Origin: Verrucomicrobiota bacterium
GTDB lineage: Bacteria; Chlamydiota; Chlamydiia; Chlamydiales; Rhabdochlamydiaceae
Direction: 5' to 3'
DNA length: 7,216 bases
NCBI GenBank assembly: GCA_903970455.1
Contig: CAJCIW010000063.1
Span: 1-7,216, forward strand
The position numbers and the translations under genes were made by a program. Positions 5,616 to 7,216 of the stretch are shown here, in pieces (position 1 is the stretch's first letter; every line of letters begins with the position of its first letter). Under the pieces are notes generated by a model. That model was given only the letters and a program-made list of their open reading frames with translations, did no database searches and was not told where the DNA came from.

Positions 5616-5632
5616 AATGTCTCCATTATAAC
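5604..5632 (+). promoter_or_regulatory. Possible divergent promoter for aroDE
   Basis: The plus strand reads TTGTGT (5604-5609), a 17-base spacer, then TATAAC (5627-5632). The -10 matches five of six; the -35 only three of six. It overlaps the minus-strand TATAAT through the symmetric TTATAA at 5626-5631, an arrangement known from bidirectional bacterial promoters. The predicted start is near 5639, giving an aroDE leader of about 47 bases to the ATG at 5686. Expression from it would be weaker than from the minus-strand promoter. Confidence 0.45.
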
Positions 5633-5653
5633 AATAAGTTACCGTTAAGTCAA
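5625..5653 (-). promoter_or_regulatory. Operon promoter, sigma-70 type with extended -10
   Basis: The minus strand reads TTGACT (5653-5648), a 17-base spacer, then TATAAT (5630-5625), with TG one base before the -10 (extended -10). Five of six -35 and six of six -10 bases match consensus. The expected transcription start is about 5618-5620, two to five bases before the leader ATG. It should drive the leader and the seven-gene operon. The -35 overlaps the first possible aroDE ATG (5653), which argues for the later aroDE start. Confidence 0.8.
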
Positions 5654-5685
5654 TGTCTGTTTTTAAATCCATGAGAGCGAAAGAG

Positions 5686-7182
5686 ATGAATACCCTCCTT
5701 TTTGGCATTGTTCCCGGGCCGGATATCAAAACGGCGGAAAAGTTACTCCAAGAGGGAAGGCCCTATCTGGATGGCCTGGAGCTTCGGCTCGATCATTTTA
5801 CCCAGATCGACCCGGAAGACTTGAAGACCTTTATACAGACATGCGGTCTCCCTGTGATGTTGACCTTGAGGCGAAAAGACCAGGGTGGCGTTTTCCAGGG
5901 CACTGAAAAAGAGCGGCTGGAATGGCTCGAATTGCTGTGCGCGCTGCAGCCCCCCTATGTCGATTTGGAATACGACGTCCCTGCAGAATTTCGAAAAAAG
6001 CTTTTCGAATCGTACCCCGGAGTGTCTTTTCTCACTTCTTATCACGATTTTTCTGAAACGCCGAATGACCTCGATGCCATTCTGGCCAAAATGAGAACGC
6101 CACACACCCACATCTACAAGATGGCCTTCGCAGCCAAATCCACCCTGGATGCCCTCCGCATCCTCCAATTTGTGCAGGCGCAGAAAGAAAAAATCATCGG
6201 CATCGGCATGGGAGAAGAAGGGCAAACCTCGCGCATCCTCGCTCCGGTCGTGGGCAATTTTTTAACTTATGCGGCTATAGTCGAGGGCAACTCGACAGCA
6301 CCTGGCCAAATGACGGCAAAGGAGATGCAGGAGATCTATCGCTTTCGCCAATTGAATCAAGATACAAAAATCTATGGGCTGATTGGCGATCCGGTGGACA
6401 AAAGCATGGGGCATCTGATCCACAATGCTGTTTTTGAAAATCAAAAAATTAACGCCGTTTACGTGAAAATGAAACTGAGGAGGGAAGAGATTTCCCCTTT
6501 CTTAGGCCACATCTTAAAATTGCCTTTTCACGGGCTTAGCGTGACGATGCCTCATAAAGAAGCCATTATTCCTTTCCTTTCCCAAATTTCGATCGATTCG
6601 CGCGTCATCGGCGCTTGCAACACGATTCTCATCAAAGAGGGTAAAACAACCGGTTTCAATTGTGATGGGATTGGAGCGTTAAATGCGATTGAGAAGCATG
6701 GTCTCGTGTTTGGAAGACATGCTCTTATTATCGGCGCAGGGGGCGCAGCCAAATCGATCGTCTTCGAAGCCGCCGAGCGCGGCGCGTTCGTGACCATCCT
6801 CAATCGCACTCCTGAAAAAGCGATGGAAATTGCCGATTCGATGAAGGGGAGGGGAGGGGGATTCGAGCTTTTACCCGAAGTGTGCAAACAAGGGTATGAC
6901 GTGATTATCAATTGTATTCCCGAAAGCGATTTTATCGAAGAACAATGGATTTTGCCTGAAAAGATCGCGATGGACATCGTCTACGTCCCTAAAAACACCC
7001 CTTTTCTTCTGAAAGCTGCGGAGAAAAAATGCCGTATTGTCTACGGTTATGAGATGTTCATCAACCAGGCCATCGAACAAGAACGGATTTGGCTTGACCA
7101 AACGATCAACCTCGACAAAGCTTATGGGATCATCGAAAAAATGGTTAATCAACGTCTACAGGCTTATGAAAATACAAATTGA
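5686..7182 (+). CDS. aroDE: Bifunctional 3-dehydroquinate dehydratase (type I) / shikimate dehydrogenase
   Basis: A 498-residue fusion enzyme doing steps three and four of the shikimate pathway. The dehydratase domain (1 to about 222) shows ELRLD (32-36), R62, SYHDF with catalytic H120, Schiff-base K145 in IYKMAF, SR (182-183) and APGQ (205-208). The shikimate dehydrogenase domain (about 228-498) shows GDPVDKS (234-240), TMPHKE with catalytic K291, NCDG with D327, the NADP+-binding GAGGAAKS (350-357) and NRT (373-375). Two binding residues differ from E. coli: the second Ser of the shikimate-binding S-x-S is Gly242, and the dehydratase Glu86 position is Gln66. The start is uncertain. ATG 5686 has a GAGAG about eight bases upstream and begins right at the domain. 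ATGs at 5653 and 5671 would add 11 or 5 residues but lack a ribosome-binding site. Divergent from the operon. Confidence 0.95.
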   Translation: MNTLLFGIVPGPDIKTAEKLLQEGRPYLDGLELRLDHFTQIDPEDLKTFIQTCGLPVMLTLRRKDQGGVFQGTEKERLEWLELLCALQPPYVDLEYDVPAEFRKKLFESYPGVSFLTSYHDFSETPNDLDAILAKMRTPHTHIYKMAFAAKSTLDALRILQFVQAQKEKIIGIGMGEEGQTSRILAPVVGNFLTYAAIVEGNSTAPGQMTAKEMQEIYRFRQLNQDTKIYGLIGDPVDKSMGHLIHNAVFENQKINAVYVKMKLRREEISPFLGHILKLPFHGLSVTMPHKEAIIPFLSQISIDSRVIGACNTILIKEGKTTGFNCDGIGALNAIEKHGLVFGRHALIIGAGGAAKSIVFEAAERGAFVTILNRTPEKAMEIADSMKGRGGGFELLPEVCKQGYDVIINCIPESDFIEEQWILPEKIAMDIVYVPKNTPFLLKAAEKKCRIVYGYEMFINQAIEQERIWLDQTINLDKAYGIIEKMVNQRLQAYENTN

Positions 7183-7216
7183 AATCGGCGGGCCCAATTT
7201 TGTCCGTTTTCACATA
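7166..7216 (+). CDS. Start of an unidentified downstream gene (partial)
   Basis: An ATG at 7166, inside the last codons of aroDE in another frame, opens a reading frame that stays open to the right edge (17 codons, beginning MKIQIEIGGPNF). The overlap with aroDE is 17 bases, the same size as the pheA-tyrA overlap. A weak AGG lies a few bases upstream. The amino-terminal residues are not enough to name a family. It could instead be a chance opening; the tight-overlap style of the locus favours a real coupled gene. Confidence 0.45.
   Translation, partial: MKIQIEIGGPNFVRFHI

Larger units (their letters stand above)
5389..5618 (-). promoter_or_regulatory. Operon leader with proposed Phe/Tyr attenuator
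   Basis: This is the untranslated leader between the predicted transcription start (about 5618) and the DAHP synthase ATG. In transcript order it contains the aromatic-rich leader peptide gene (5615-5514), a hairpin with a U tract (5528-5496), a pyrimidine-rich and almost G-free stretch (about 5505-5469), a 5-bp hairpin ACCCT/AGGGT (5465-5451), the palindrome GGTCCGGACC (5453-5444), a CCTCTT/AGGAGG hairpin (5445-5429), an AT-rich segment and the DAHP synthase ribosome-binding site. The order promoter, leader peptide, hairpin, biosynthetic operon is that of amino-acid attenuators such as pheA, pheST or trp of enterobacteria. The control direction and the competing structure are inferred. Confidence 0.7.

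Noticed and set aside
5389..5620. T-box riboswitch as an alternative regulator
   Set aside because: No T-box consensus (AGGGUGGNACCGCG-like) or specifier stem seen, and a translated Phe/Tyr-rich frame explains the region better.
5653..5685. Earlier aroDE starts at 5653 and 5671
   Set aside because: Neither has a ribosome-binding site, the first overlaps the divergent -35 element, and the domain starts at the 5686 Met. Not fully excluded.
5514..5729. Long 71-codon version of the leader frame starting at 5729 on the minus strand
   Set aside because: Its first half runs antisense to the aroDE start and across the operon promoter, so it would not be in the transcript. The ATG at 5615 follows the promoter.
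5743..6225. 160-codon open frame antisense to aroDE
   Set aside because: No family features; it mirrors the coding pattern of aroDE on the opposite strand.
7174..7201. AAATTG/CAATTT inverted repeat spanning the aroDE stop as a terminator
   Set aside because: Weak AT stem with a 13-base loop and no U tract of useful length; it also lies within the next open frame.

Overview
The window is an aromatic amino acid biosynthesis locus from a bacterium, most likely a member of the Chlamydiota and probably one of the environmental (Parachlamydiales-like) lineages. The main pointer is a single polypeptide that joins a type I 3-dehydroquinate dehydratase to a shikimate dehydrogenase (AroDE). This fusion is typical of chlamydiae and plants but is not exclusive to them, so the assignment is an inference. 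Unlike the pathogenic Chlamydia, this organism appears able to start the shikimate pathway and to make Phe and Tyr: DAHP synthase, chorismate mutase, prephenate dehydratase, TyrA and an aminotransferase are all present.

Layout. Positions 5388 down to 1 hold seven tightly packed genes on the minus strand, in transcription order: type I-beta DAHP synthase, AroQ chorismate mutase, prephenate dehydratase (pheA), prephenate/arogenate dehydrogenase (tyrA), a class I aminotransferase, aroB and the 5' part of aroA, which runs off the left edge. Five of the six junctions are 4-base ATGA stop/start overlaps and the sixth (pheA-tyrA) is a 17-base overlap, so this looks like one translationally coupled operon. 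On the plus strand, aroDE (5686-7182) is transcribed divergently and overlaps by 17 bases the start of a further reading frame that leaves the window at the right edge.

The most interesting part is the roughly 300-base divergent region at 5389-5685. It contains a near-consensus minus-strand promoter (TTGACT, 17 bp, extended -10 TATAAT). A few bases downstream is a 33-codon leader peptide gene whose end is packed with Phe and Tyr codons (residues 24-31, YFFSYFYF). This is followed immediately by a hairpin with a short U tract whose 5' arm is formed by the last leader codons. Together these have the architecture of a Phe/Tyr-responsive transcription attenuator controlling the whole DAHP-to-EPSP operon. 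The same region also shows a plus-strand -10 element overlapping the minus-strand one (a possible bidirectional promoter), a second possible promoter downstream of the attenuator, and a leader segment complementary to the DAHP synthase Shine-Dalgarno.

How it works together: DAHP synthase, AroB, AroDE and AroA supply the common pathway, with shikimate kinase and chorismate synthase presumably outside the window. Chorismate mutase, PheA, TyrA and the aminotransferase then convert chorismate to Phe and Tyr. Expression of the operon is plausibly set by charging of tRNA-Phe and tRNA-Tyr through the leader. Enzyme activity may also be set by the regulatory N-domain of DAHP synthase and the ACT domain of PheA. 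No RNA genes, mobile elements or CRISPR arrays were seen.
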